Below, in pieces: positions 1 to 6,757 of a stretch of 31,415 bases of DNA. Every line of letters begins with the position of its first letter. Position 1 is the first letter of the stretch. This DNA comes from PLGF01 sp052139695 (GTDB lineage Bacteria; Verrucomicrobiota; Verrucomicrobiia; Limisphaerales; Palsa-1400). The DNA lies in assembly GCA_052139695.1 (NCBI GenBank), contig JBKQWF010000048.1, positions 1 to 31,415 on the forward strand, in the 5' to 3' direction. Under the pieces are notes generated by a model that worked only from the letters and a program-made list of their open reading frames with translations, did not search any database and was not told the DNA's origin. A program made the position numbers and the translations under genes.

Positions 1-24
1 CTGGCCTTTGTTAGTCGCACTCTT

Positions 25-732
25 ATGGACATTCCAGCCAACCTCGCGCAAGTGCGTCGCCGCATTGCCGAGAGCTGCGCCCGCGCCGGGCGCGCCCCAT
101 CCTCCGTCACGCTGGTGACGGTTTCAAAAGGCCACCCCGCGGAGACGATTTGCGCGGCGGCAGCGGAAGGGCTGGTCCTTTTCGGCGAGAGCCGCGTGCA
201 GGAAGCGCGGGTCAAGATCGGCCAGTGCCCTGGACGCCTGCAATGGCATTTGATCGGCCATTTGCAATCCAACAAGTGCCGCGACGCCGTGCATTTTTTC
301 AACATGATTCAAAGCGTCGATAGCCTGGCGCTGGCCCAGGAAATCAACAAATGGGCGGAAAAATCCGCCCGCACCATGCCGGTGCTGCTGGAGGTCAATG
401 TGGCTGGGGAATCGAGCAAGTTCGGTTACGCGCCGGAAAAAGTCCTGGCGGAACTGAAGGAACTGAACGCGTTGCCCAAGATCGAACTGCATGGGTTAAT
501 GACGGTCGCCCCGTTCGCGCGCGACCTGGAAAAAGTCCGGCCCGTTTTTCGCCGGCTGCGGGAAATAAAAGCGCAATGCGAGGACGTCCTTGGCGTTCCC
601 CTCGCCCACTTAAGCATGGGAATGAGCGGTGATTTTGAAGTGGCGGTGGAAGAAGGAGCGACTATGATAAGGCTTGGCAGCGCTCTGTTGGGCGAGCGCC
701 CCGCGCTCAAGAAAGCCGGCAGCGACACATAA
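25..732 (+). CDS. yggS: YggS/PLPBP-family pyridoxal-phosphate homeostasis protein
   Basis: A 235-residue cytoplasmic protein of the YggS/PROSC (PLPBP) family. These proteins bind pyridoxal 5'-phosphate on a lysine in a TIM-barrel fold and buffer the free vitamin B6 pool; no catalytic reaction is established for them. Visible marks are the PLP lysine K35 in TVSK, the motif HLIGHLQSNK near residue 75, GLMT near 157, and the phosphate-binding C-terminal block SMGMSGDFEVAVEEGATMIR followed by LGSALLG. The length is normal for the family. The start is the first ATG in the window's frame; only 24 bases precede it, so upstream context is unknown. A small unknown gene follows two bases after the stop, so the two are probably cotranscribed. 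Confidence 0.95.
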   Translation: MDIPANLAQVRRRIAESCARAGRAPSSVTLVTVSKGHPAETICAAAAEGLVLFGESRVQEARVKIGQCPGRLQWHLIGHLQSNKCRDAVHFFNMIQSVDSLALAQEINKWAEKSARTMPVLLEVNVAGESSKFGYAPEKVLAELKELNALPKIELHGLMTVAPFARDLEKVRPVFRRLREIKAQCEDVLGVPLAHLSMGMSGDFEVAVEEGATMIRLGSALLGERPALKKAGSDT

Positions 733-734
733 CT

Positions 735-1040
735 ATGGATTTGACAGTCGAGACATTTCAAGCGGAGATTGCCGAAGCCCTCAAGGTTTACGACAAACAC
801 ATTGTCTGCATCGACAAAATCCCGGAGGAATGCAAAGACGCGCTCGTCTCCCTCATGGACAAGGCGATTCGCGCTTACGTCAGCCGCGGCCCCCACTTGC
901 GCCACGGCATCGCCCTGGACAAGCAAGTCACGATTATCCTGAGCCAAACCGAGAACGAGCGGCCGTTGTGCGGCATCTATTTCAACCTCCATTCCCCCTA
1001 CAAAAAGAAGACCGCCCTCAAAGCAAAGAAAGAGGATTGA
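735..1040 (+). CDS. Small conserved-looking protein of unknown function downstream of yggS
   Basis: A 101-residue protein that I do not recognise. It has no signal peptide or membrane segment and should be cytoplasmic. The first two thirds are acidic and probably helical (VETFQAEIAEALKVYDKHIV, then IPEECKDALVSLMDKAIRAY). A hydrophobic core with likely beta strands follows (VTIILSQTE, CGIYFNLHSPY), and the end is lysine-rich (KKKTALKAKKED). It starts two bases after the yggS stop, which with its ordinary composition argues for a real, cotranscribed gene. No function is proposed. Confidence 0.75.
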   Translation: MDLTVETFQAEIAEALKVYDKHIVCIDKIPEECKDALVSLMDKAIRAYVSRGPHLRHGIALDKQVTIILSQTENERPLCGIYFNLHSPYKKKTALKAKKED

Positions 1041-1054
1041 TCGGCTTGAGTTTT

Positions 1055-1082
1055 AATCCGTGTTGATCCGTGTGATCAGTGG
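1055..1082. repeat. Short tandem ATCCGTG-type intergenic repeat
   Basis: Three imperfect consecutive units, AATCCGTGTT, GATCCGTGT and GATCAGTGG, just after the stop of the small gene. Similar (A/G)ATCCGTGTT arrays recur in intergenic DNA of Verrucomicrobia and other environmental phyla; this statement is from memory and was not searched. Confidence 0.45.
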
Positions 1083-1306
1083 TCTTCTGCCTTTTTTTCC
1101 TAATTTGAACGGGAGCTAACAGGGGGAACGGAGTTTTTGAAGGAGGAGGCGGCACCCGCGGCACCCTTCCCCTTTTTTTCAGCTTCCCCTTCGTTAACTT
1201 CGTTTGCTTCTGTGCAAGTCTTCTTTTGCGGTCCAGCGAAACACGGTTGTTCGGCATAGGCCGTTCCCTACGGAGCTGATTCTCTATTGGACTATTGGAG
1301 ATGGTT

Positions 1307-1348
1307 GACCTGCAAAGATTTCGCTCCTATCGGAGCTAAAAATCAGAG
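1307..1348. repeat. Interspersed CGCTCC-nnnn-GGAGC hairpin element
   Basis: A perfect five-base-pair stem GCTCC/GGAGC (1323-1327 and 1332-1336) sits in the context GCAAAGATTTCGCTCC and GGAGCTAAAAATC. A shorter relative lies at 1264-1283 (CCTACGGAGCTGATTC). From memory, near-identical elements are widespread between genes in Verrucomicrobia and Bacteroidetes. Confidence 0.5.
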
Positions 1349-1406
1349 TGCTCTGTCCATACCGTGAAATGCACACTCAGGCACGGCTGCGCGACATTTT
1401 TTTCCT

Positions 1407-1455
1407 TTGACAGGGGAGGCGCGCCGTGCCAAACTCAAAATATGAGTTCACTCAT
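1407..1455 (+). promoter_or_regulatory. Candidate promoter and TetR operator palindrome
   Basis: A consensus -35 hexamer TTGACA lies at 1407-1412; only a weak -10 (CAAACT, 1430-1435) follows at 17 bases. A 14-bp inverted repeat, ATGAGT-TC-ACTCAT, occupies 1442-1455, directly before the ATG at 1465. Its size and place are typical of an autoregulated TetR operator. If so, translation starts at ATG 1465, not GTG 1426. Binding is inferred. Confidence 0.5.
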
Positions 1456-1464
1456 TTTCTTGTT

Positions 1465-2124
1465 ATGAAAGCGAAAAACAACCGGGCTGGCGAGAAGAAA
1501 ACATCCGGCAAACGCCACGAAAACAAGGAGAAAACCCGGCGCGCCATTTTGGCCGCGGCCTTGGAGTTGTTCGCGAAAAAGGGGTTTTATCGCACCACGA
1601 CCAAGGGGATTTCGAAACGGGCCGGCATCGCCGAGGGGACGCTCTTCAATTACTTTGAGACCAAGGAGGACCTGGCGCTCTATTTCTTTGCCCTGGAACA
1701 GGCGGAGACCATCGCCTGGTATGAGCGGGACAAATACATTCAACGCGCCTCGCTGCCGGAGAAGCTCTTTGCCATCATCCATCGGTTCCTCGATCGGCTG
1801 GCGCCGTACGAAGAGTTTATTGGCGCGGTCTATTTGCGCGCGCTGGCACCCGCCTCCAAGCTCAGTCCCTGGAGCCTTCAGTCACAGGAACGCAACCTGC
1901 GTTACCTGCAGTTTATCCGCGGCGTTCTGGCACAAGCCGAAGCGGACGGGGAGATTCCGCGGGTGGGCGACTTTGGGGCCTACGCGTTCGCGATGTTCCA
2001 TTCGGCCATGATCACGTTTTGGCTGCAAGACGGTTCGCCAGGCAAAGAGAAAACCCTCGCGCTGCTGGATCGGTGCTTGAAGCTCGGGACGCGCCTTTTA
2101 AAAAGTGGAGGATGGGAATGGTAA
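1465..2124 (+). CDS. TetR/AcrR-family transcriptional regulator
   Basis: A 219-residue one-component repressor. A basic N-terminal tail (residues 1-25) precedes a clear TetR helix-turn-helix: TRRAILAAALELFAKKGFYR, then TTTKGISKRAGIAEGTLFNYF, where the recognition helix ends at about residue 64. The remaining 150 residues are an all-helical ligand-binding and dimerisation domain whose ligand cannot be read from sequence. Start choice is uncertain. ATG 1465 is preferred because a TTGACA box and a 14-bp palindrome lie just before it. A GTG at 1426 has a better Shine-Dalgarno (AGGGGAGG, 1412-1419) and would add 13 residues, but the palindrome would then be coding. The 3' end overlaps the next gene, so the pair is an operon and the kinase-like protein is probably a target of the regulator. 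Confidence 0.88.
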   Translation: MKAKNNRAGEKKTSGKRHENKEKTRRAILAAALELFAKKGFYRTTTKGISKRAGIAEGTLFNYFETKEDLALYFFALEQAETIAWYERDKYIQRASLPEKLFAIIHRFLDRLAPYEEFIGAVYLRALAPASKLSPWSLQSQERNLRYLQFIRGVLAQAEADGEIPRVGDFGAYAFAMFHSAMITFWLQDGSPGKEKTLALLDRCLKLGTRLLKSGGWEW

Positions 2125-3428
2125 AGAGCAGCCAGGACGGCCGCGCCGTCGGACGCGGCTTCCGGCTCGGCAAACTGAGCCTTGGGCTGGTGGGGAGCTA
2201 TCTTTCCTACCAGGCCCAAAACCTTCTTTTGGGCGAAGGCGAACAGGCGCGGAGGCAAGCCCGCTTCCACCAAAAAGCGTCGCGGCGGGTGCGCGAGGAA
2301 CTGGGGGCGTTGAAGGGTCCGGCGATGAAGCTGGGCCAAATGTTGAGCATGCAGACGGACATGTTGCCGGAAGAAGCCATGCAGGAACTGGCCCACCTCC
2401 AAATGCAGGCGCCCGCCATGCACGCCACATTGGCCCGCGCGCAGTTCAAGGCGTCGGTCGGCAGATTTCCTGACGAAGTTTTTCGCCAGTTCGACGCGCA
2501 AGCTTTTGCGGCGGCTTCCTTGGGCCAGGTGCATCGCGCCGTCACTCACGATGGCGAGAAGGTGGCCGTCAAAATCCAGTATCCGGGAATCAAGTCCGCG
2601 ATTGAAACGGATTTCAAACTGCTGCGCTCCACCACCCTGCCCACCCAGCTCACGGGGCATCTTCCGCGCGCGCTGCTGGACGAGATTCAGCGCGGCTTGT
2701 TGGAAGAAACCGATTACCGGCGCGAAGCGGATCACCTGGAGTTTTTCCGCAAAGGGTTGAGCCGCCTGGACTATCTCACCATTCCAAGGGTCCGGCGCGA
2801 ATGGTCCACCGACCGTGTGCTGACCATGTCTTACGTTGAAGGCGAATCGTTCGACGCTTTTCTGCAACGGAAACCGTCGAAAGAAATCCGCGATCAGACC
2901 GGGACGCGCTTAGTCGAAATGTACGAGCTGCAACTGGTCTGCCTGAAGGCGCTGCACGCTGATCAGCATCCGGGCAATTATCTTTTTGGGCCCAACGGGA
3001 CCATTGGCTTGGTGGATTTCGGCTGCGTCAAACATCTTTCATTTGATGTGCTCGAACTCCGCCGTTGCTATCGGGAACGCGCCTGGCGGCAGAGCGAAGC
3101 GGCCGCGCGCTCGTTTGTCGCGCTGGTTTATGGGCCGCGTGTTCCTTTTGCGCGGGCGCGCCGCGTCTTGCCGATTCTGGACCAGTGGGCGGACCTGGTC
3201 TATCCGCAAGGTTCGACAGCGGACGTGATCATCGATTACCGCGCCGGGTTGGATGCTAAATTCAAGGAACTAGGAGCCGCCCATATGAAACGGGTCTTGC
3301 AGGACAAGCTGATCAACCCGGAATTCGCCTTCCTGGGGCGGGCTGATATGGGGTTATTTTACCTTCTTCGCCAATTACGCGCCAAAGTCAATTTCAGCGA
3401 AGTATGGCGGCGGGTGGCAGCAGCCTAG
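2118..3428 (+). CDS. ABC1/UbiB (AarF)-family atypical kinase-like protein
   Basis: A 436-residue protein of the ABC1/UbiB/AarF family, atypical protein-kinase-like ATPases linked to quinone and isoprenoid lipid metabolism. Hallmarks are in order: KLGQ of the KxGQ motif (71-74), the alanine-rich nucleotide loop AAAS (131-134), the VAVKIQYPG lysine (K152), EETDYRREA (about 196-204), the catalytic loop HADQHPGN (280-287) and DFG (300-302). No obvious C-terminal membrane helix is seen, unlike E. coli UbiB. Start: ATG 2118 follows GTGGAGG (2105-2111) by six bases; ATG 2112 is the alternative. It overlaps the TetR gene by seven bases, so translation is coupled. A ubiquinone role is not supported directly, so no symbol is given. 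A ubiX-like gene lies about 15 kb away. Confidence 0.9.
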   Translation: MVKSSQDGRAVGRGFRLGKLSLGLVGSYLSYQAQNLLLGEGEQARRQARFHQKASRRVREELGALKGPAMKLGQMLSMQTDMLPEEAMQELAHLQMQAPAMHATLARAQFKASVGRFPDEVFRQFDAQAFAAASLGQVHRAVTHDGEKVAVKIQYPGIKSAIETDFKLLRSTTLPTQLTGHLPRALLDEIQRGLLEETDYRREADHLEFFRKGLSRLDYLTIPRVRREWSTDRVLTMSYVEGESFDAFLQRKPSKEIRDQTGTRLVEMYELQLVCLKALHADQHPGNYLFGPNGTIGLVDFGCVKHLSFDVLELRRCYRERAWRQSEAAARSFVALVYGPRVPFARARRVLPILDQWADLVYPQGSTADVIIDYRAGLDAKFKELGAAHMKRVLQDKLINPEFAFLGRADMGLFYLLRQLRAKVNFSEVWRRVAAA

Positions 3429-3523
3429 ACACGGAATCTCACCCACCGATTTCGGGGTGCGATTTTAACGGCGGGCGCCGGCGCAAAAGGGGTTGAACCG
3501 GTCGCAATTGTCAGTTGCGGCGG

Positions 3524-3552
3524 TTGACGCTTGGGGTCTATCACGGCATTAT
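3524..3552 (+). promoter_or_regulatory. Sigma-70-type promoter with leaderless spacing
   Basis: TTGACG (3524-3529), a 17-base spacer and CATTAT (3547-3552), followed by six bases and then the ATG at 3559. With standard geometry the +1 base is the A of the start codon, predicting an mRNA without a 5' leader. Confidence 0.55.
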
Positions 3553-3558
3553 TCGGCG

Positions 3559-4281
3559 ATGAAATCCAGTTTTTTACTCGCCATCACCGCGGCTGGCTTG
3601 GCCTGGACTGTCGCGGACCCGGCGGCTTTCGGCGCGGACGGCCCCAAAACCATTTCCCTGCTCAACGGAAAAGACCTCACCGGCTGGAAAGCCATTGGCC
3701 GCGGCACCAACACCTGGACGTTCGGCACGGCGGCCATGAATGAAGAGGCTCCGGCGAAACTGAAAGTCGTTGGCCCTGGCAATGAACTGATCAGCACGAA
3801 TCGCACAGTCAATCTGTCGTCGGAAGCGGTCTTCGGCGATTGCATTGTGGAAGCGGAATTCATGGTGGGAAAATCCAGCGCGAACAACGGCACGGACTCC
3901 AACTCCGGCATCAAAATGATGAACATTTACGAGATCCAAATCTTCGACAGTTACGGCAAAGCTGTCCTGGGCAAGACCGATTGTGGCGCCGTTTATAGCG
4001 AAACCGCGCCGTTGCTCAATGCCTGCAAAAAACCCGGCGAATGGCAAAAATTGGTCATCGATTTCCGCGCCCCGCGCTTCGACGCGGCGGGGAACAAAAC
4101 TGCCAACGCCAAATTTGTCAAAGTAACGCTCAACGGCCAGGTCATTCAGGACAACGTCGAGATTGCCCACGGGACCAACGTCAGCCGCAACGCGAAGGAG
4201 CATCCGACCGGCCCGATTTATCTCCAAGGCGACCACGGGGCGGTCGCTTTCCGCAATCTTAAAGTCACACCGCTGGATTGA
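3559..4281 (+). CDS. Exported DUF1080 (3-keto-disaccharide hydrolase-type) protein
   Basis: A 240-residue single-domain protein of the DUF1080 / 3-keto-disaccharide hydrolase family (PF06439), a concanavalin-like beta sandwich. Characterised members hydrolyse glycosides carrying a keto group at C3 of the sugar. A signal peptide covers about residues 1-26 (MKSSFLLAITAAGLAW..AFGA), so it is exported. The family opening motif is LLNGKDLTGWKA (34-45); NSGIKMMNIYEIQIFDSYG and the closing block GPIYLQGDHGAVAFRNLKV are also typical. ATG 3559 is chosen because a signal peptide starts there and a promoter ends six bases before it; a TTG at 3493 would add 22 residues with no export logic. The esterase gene begins 14 bases after its stop. 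Confidence 0.9.
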   Translation: MKSSFLLAITAAGLAWTVADPAAFGADGPKTISLLNGKDLTGWKAIGRGTNTWTFGTAAMNEEAPAKLKVVGPGNELISTNRTVNLSSEAVFGDCIVEAEFMVGKSSANNGTDSNSGIKMMNIYEIQIFDSYGKAVLGKTDCGAVYSETAPLLNACKKPGEWQKLVIDFRAPRFDAAGNKTANAKFVKVTLNGQVIQDNVEIAHGTNVSRNAKEHPTGPIYLQGDHGAVAFRNLKVTPLD

Positions 4282-4295
4282 CTGCACGAAATGTT

Positions 4296-5294
4296 ATGAA
4301 CCGCTTAAAAGCAAACGCCTTTCTTCTTTTCCTGATCCTCTCCTCCGCGCGGGCCGTTGAGCCGCTGGCTCCTGGACCGGTTCCCGTGCCTGGCCAAAAC
4401 CTCGATGAACACGACACGAGTTTATTAACTCTCGCCTCTCGCGCCCCTAAGCCAATGCTTCTTTGGCCGGGCGCCGCGCCTGGCGAAAAAGGCGACATCG
4501 GAGAAGAGCACGACACGACCAAACCGGGCGAGGGTCTTGTCGCCGGCAAACCGGTCATCCGCCTGGGCAATGTCAGCGCGCCCAGCCTCACGCTCTACCG
4601 TCCGACGCCAGACAAAGACACCGGGGCCGCGGTGGTCGTATGCCCGGGCGGGGGCTATTCCATTCTGGCGATGGACCTGGAGGGCACGGAAGTTTGCCAT
4701 TGGCTTAATTCCATCGGGGTCACCGGTGCCCTGCTCAAGTATCGCGTTCCGGCGCGCCAAGGTTTGGAGCGATACACCGCCGCGTTGCAGGATGCGCAAC
4801 GAGCCTTGAGCACAGTGCGCTACCATGCCGGAGAGTGGCTTCTCGACCCCAAGCGGATTGGCATCCTTGGATTCTCCGCCGGCGGCCATCTTTCCGCGGC
4901 GGCGAGCACGCGTTTTGATCAGCGCTCCTACGAACCAGCCGACGCGGCGGACCAGGCGGGTTGCCGGCCGGACTTCGCGGTTCTTATTTATCCGGCATAT
5001 TTGACTCGGCAAAATGGGCCGGACATCAGTCCGGAGTTGACCGTCACCTCAAATACCCCGCCAACGATTCTCGTGCAAACGGAGGACGACCCGGTCCATG
5101 TGGAAAACAGCGTTTTCTACTATCTGGCGTTGAAAAACGCGAAGGTCCCGGCGGAAATGCACCTCTTCGCCAGCGGCGGCCACGGCTACGGATTGCGCAA
5201 AACAGACAAAGCCGTCGTTTCCTGGCCGGCCTTGGCTGAGCAATGGATGCGCGGGCTGGGAGTTTTGCAAAAGGCCAAGCCGGCCGATCAGTGA
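4296..5294 (+). CDS. Exported alpha/beta-hydrolase, carbohydrate-esterase-like
   Basis: A 332-residue secreted serine hydrolase of the alpha/beta fold, related to acetyl-xylan-esterase-like and BD-FAE-type lipases/esterases. The N-terminal 20 residues (MNRLKANAFLLFLILSSARA) form a signal peptide. A linker leads to LLWPGAAPG (55-63), typical of this subfamily. The oxyanion loop is CPGGGY (116-121), the nucleophile is S194 in GFSAGG, the acid is D264 or D265 in QTEDDPVH, and the base is H296 in SGGHGYG. All triad residues are present, so it should be active. It probably removes acetyl or other acyl groups from polysaccharide side chains; the substrate is inferred from context. ATG 4296 is chosen because the signal peptide starts there; a TTG at 4278 overlapping the previous stop is less likely. 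Confidence 0.88.
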   Translation: MNRLKANAFLLFLILSSARAVEPLAPGPVPVPGQNLDEHDTSLLTLASRAPKPMLLWPGAAPGEKGDIGEEHDTTKPGEGLVAGKPVIRLGNVSAPSLTLYRPTPDKDTGAAVVVCPGGGYSILAMDLEGTEVCHWLNSIGVTGALLKYRVPARQGLERYTAALQDAQRALSTVRYHAGEWLLDPKRIGILGFSAGGHLSAAASTRFDQRSYEPADAADQAGCRPDFAVLIYPAYLTRQNGPDISPELTVTSNTPPTILVQTEDDPVHVENSVFYYLALKNAKVPAEMHLFASGGHGYGLRKTDKAVVSWPALAEQWMRGLGVLQKAKPADQ

Positions 5295-5359
5295 GTTTTC
5301 GCGTTTTGCTGGATTTTGTGCGGCGGTTGTGGTAAAAGTGTTAGGTCAGATAAGCCGCT

Positions 5360-6244
5360 ATGAGTTCCCAGTTCGACAGTGCCAATCGTGCCCATGGGCG
5401 GTCGGCGGGGGCTTTTACGCTGATCGAATTGCTGGTGGTCATCGCCGTCATCGCCATTCTCGGCGCGCTCCTTTTGCCCGCGCTGTCAGGCGCCAAGGAA
5501 CAGGGAAGAAAAATCAATTGCCTGAACAATCTCAAACAACTGCAGATTTGCTGGGAATTGTACGCCGATGATTACGGCGGAACGCTTCCGCCAAACGATG
5601 ATGTCAGCGCTGCCGGCGGCACCAATGGGGTGCAAACGTTCAACCAAACTTCCTGGTGCCAAGGCTGGCCGCAGACCGACACCAATACGGCGGCCCTCCA
5701 GACCGGTCTTCTCTTCCCGTATAACCGTCAGGCCGCCATTTACCACTGTCCATCCGACGTCTCGCAGGTTCAGGACGCCAACGGGAATCTCCTGCCGCTG
5801 CTCCGCACGCGCAGCTATAACATGAGCCAATCCGTCAACGGATTGGGGCTGATGATTGATCCCGAGATGCAACCTCCGGGCACGGCCGTGGATGTGTATC
5901 AACCTTGCTTCATGAAATTATCAGCCATTACCAACCCACCTCCGACCCGGCTCTTCGTCTTCATCGACGAAAATGAGAGCACGATCATGGACGCGCAATT
6001 CGGCTACTCGATGCCCAACTATACTCCCGGCGAATGGTGGGACATGCCCTCCAATCGCCACCTCCAAGGGGCCAATCTGTCCTTTGCCGACGGCCACGCG
6101 GAGTACTGGCGCTGGAAAGTTCCGATGCTTGACACACTTCCGCCGGGCGTCATTGGCCAAATGGTCCCTCCCCAGCAAATGCCCGATTACAACCGCGTCG
6201 GCAGCGCCATGAGAATCAAACTTGTTGACGGCCTGGCCGATTGA
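5360..6244 (+). CDS. Prepilin-like protein with H-X9-DG motif
   Basis: A 294-residue protein with a class III (type IV pilin/pseudopilin-like) leader and the large C-terminal domain common in Planctomycetes and Verrucomicrobia. The leader ends at GAFTLIELLVVIAVIAILG; cleavage is expected after A18, putting F at mature position 1 and E at 5. NNLKQLQICWELYADDYGG follows the helix, as usual in this family. The signature is HLQGANLSFADG, i.e. H-X9-DG, at residues 234-245. After processing by a prepilin peptidase it should sit in the inner membrane with its domain in the periplasm. Verrucomicrobia carry many paralogues whose roles in secretion or surface structure are mostly unknown. The gene lies between polysaccharide-processing genes, so a secretion or substrate-handling role is possible but unproven. 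Confidence 0.9.
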   Translation: MSSQFDSANRAHGRSAGAFTLIELLVVIAVIAILGALLLPALSGAKEQGRKINCLNNLKQLQICWELYADDYGGTLPPNDDVSAAGGTNGVQTFNQTSWCQGWPQTDTNTAALQTGLLFPYNRQAAIYHCPSDVSQVQDANGNLLPLLRTRSYNMSQSVNGLGLMIDPEMQPPGTAVDVYQPCFMKLSAITNPPPTRLFVFIDENESTIMDAQFGYSMPNYTPGEWWDMPSNRHLQGANLSFADGHAEYWRWKVPMLDTLPPGVIGQMVPPQQMPDYNRVGSAMRIKLVDGLAD

Positions 6245-6300
6245 GGCTGAGGGCGGAGCCACGCGGACGGTCCGGGGAGCGCGGGCCTCCTCGCCCGCCG

Positions 6301-6321
6301 CCTTCGGCGTCGCGCCGAAGG
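6301..6321. terminator. Nine-bp hairpin after the prepilin-like gene
   Basis: Perfect stem CCTTCGGCG / CGCCGAAGG (6301-6309 and 6313-6321) with a three-base loop, followed by CATTTTGGG. It lies 57 bases after the stop at 6244. The T-run is only four bases, so it may be a weak terminator or part of an intergenic repeat. Confidence 0.4.
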
Positions 6322-6350
6322 CATTTTGGGACTTTGAATTCGACATTACA

Positions 6351-6459
6351 ACAGGAGTTTTCGGGAGGGGCGAGCGCCGCGAGCCCCATTATTAAGAACT
6401 AAACAGGAAACAGAGGAGCACCTTCCGGCTGTCTGTTATCTCTGTTTGAAAACTCCTGT
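6351..6459. repeat. Twelve-bp inverted repeat flanking 85 bases
   Basis: ACAGGAGTTTTC at 6351-6362 is exactly reverse-complementary to GAAAACTCCTGT at 6448-6459. The enclosed DNA contains AACAGGAAACAGAGG and TCTGTTATCTCTGTTTG, which are also nearly complementary, so the segment could fold as one long interrupted stem. No transposase is present. Confidence 0.5.
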
Positions 6460-6757
6460 AAGCCGTTCCGTCCGTGACAAACGTGCGATCCATGGTCCTG
6501 GTTTCGCTGCGATTGGCATCTGGCCGGCCACGGAAAAATGCCCAAACTCCAGGGACGGCGGGACGCCGACCGGAAGCGGCCGAGACGGTCGCGATCCCCA
6601 GTCAGGATTTTGGCAGGGAAGCCTGGCCGAGCTCGCCGAGGTCCTCTGGTCTAGCAGAAGCAGGAGGCGCAAAGTGAAAACTTTTATTTTGCCTCGCGGC
6701 CAGGAGTCCTCCATCATTGCCGCGAGTTTGCCACAATGAATTAATTGAAGGACCATC

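Larger units (their letters stand above)
1041..1464. other. Gene-free stretch with repeat-type elements
   Basis: About 420 bases without a convincing gene. In order it holds a run of ATCCGTG-like units (1055-1082), a purine-rich tract resembling AACAGGRGNAACRGAG spacers, a doubled GGCACCC (about 1150-1170), a short CGGAGCT element (1264-1283) and a longer related one with a GCTCC/GGAGC hairpin (1307-1348). The TetR promoter/operator region closes it. The minus-strand frame here is lysine/proline-rich low-complexity sequence and is not taken as a gene. Confidence 0.6.
6245..6757. other. Gene-free stretch with hairpin and inverted repeat
   Basis: About 510 bases without a convincing gene. The first part has GCGGGCCTCCTCGCCCGC-like sequence and a 9-bp hairpin (6301-6321). 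Then come a 12-bp inverted repeat (6351-6362 and 6448-6459) around AACAGGAAACAGAGG-type spacer DNA and a GACGGCGGGACGCCGACCGG-containing segment (about 6553-6600) that looks like an interspersed repeat. A 97-codon plus-strand frame at 6446-6739 runs through these repeats and is rejected. GAAGGA (about 6745-6750) before 6758 is the ribosome-binding site of the next gene. Confidence 0.55.

Noticed and set aside
2019..2117. Upstream extension of the ABC1/UbiB gene
   Set aside because: It lies wholly inside the TetR gene; ATG 2118 has a good Shine-Dalgarno and fits the family N-terminus.
3429..3480. Terminator after the UbiB-family gene
   Set aside because: CACCC..GGGTG with a ten-base loop gives only five base pairs and a short T-run; too weak to annotate.
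6446..6739. 97-codon plus-strand frame before the double-DUF1080 gene
   Set aside because: It translates repeat-type DNA into G/R/S-rich sequence without any family resemblance and has no supporting start signal.
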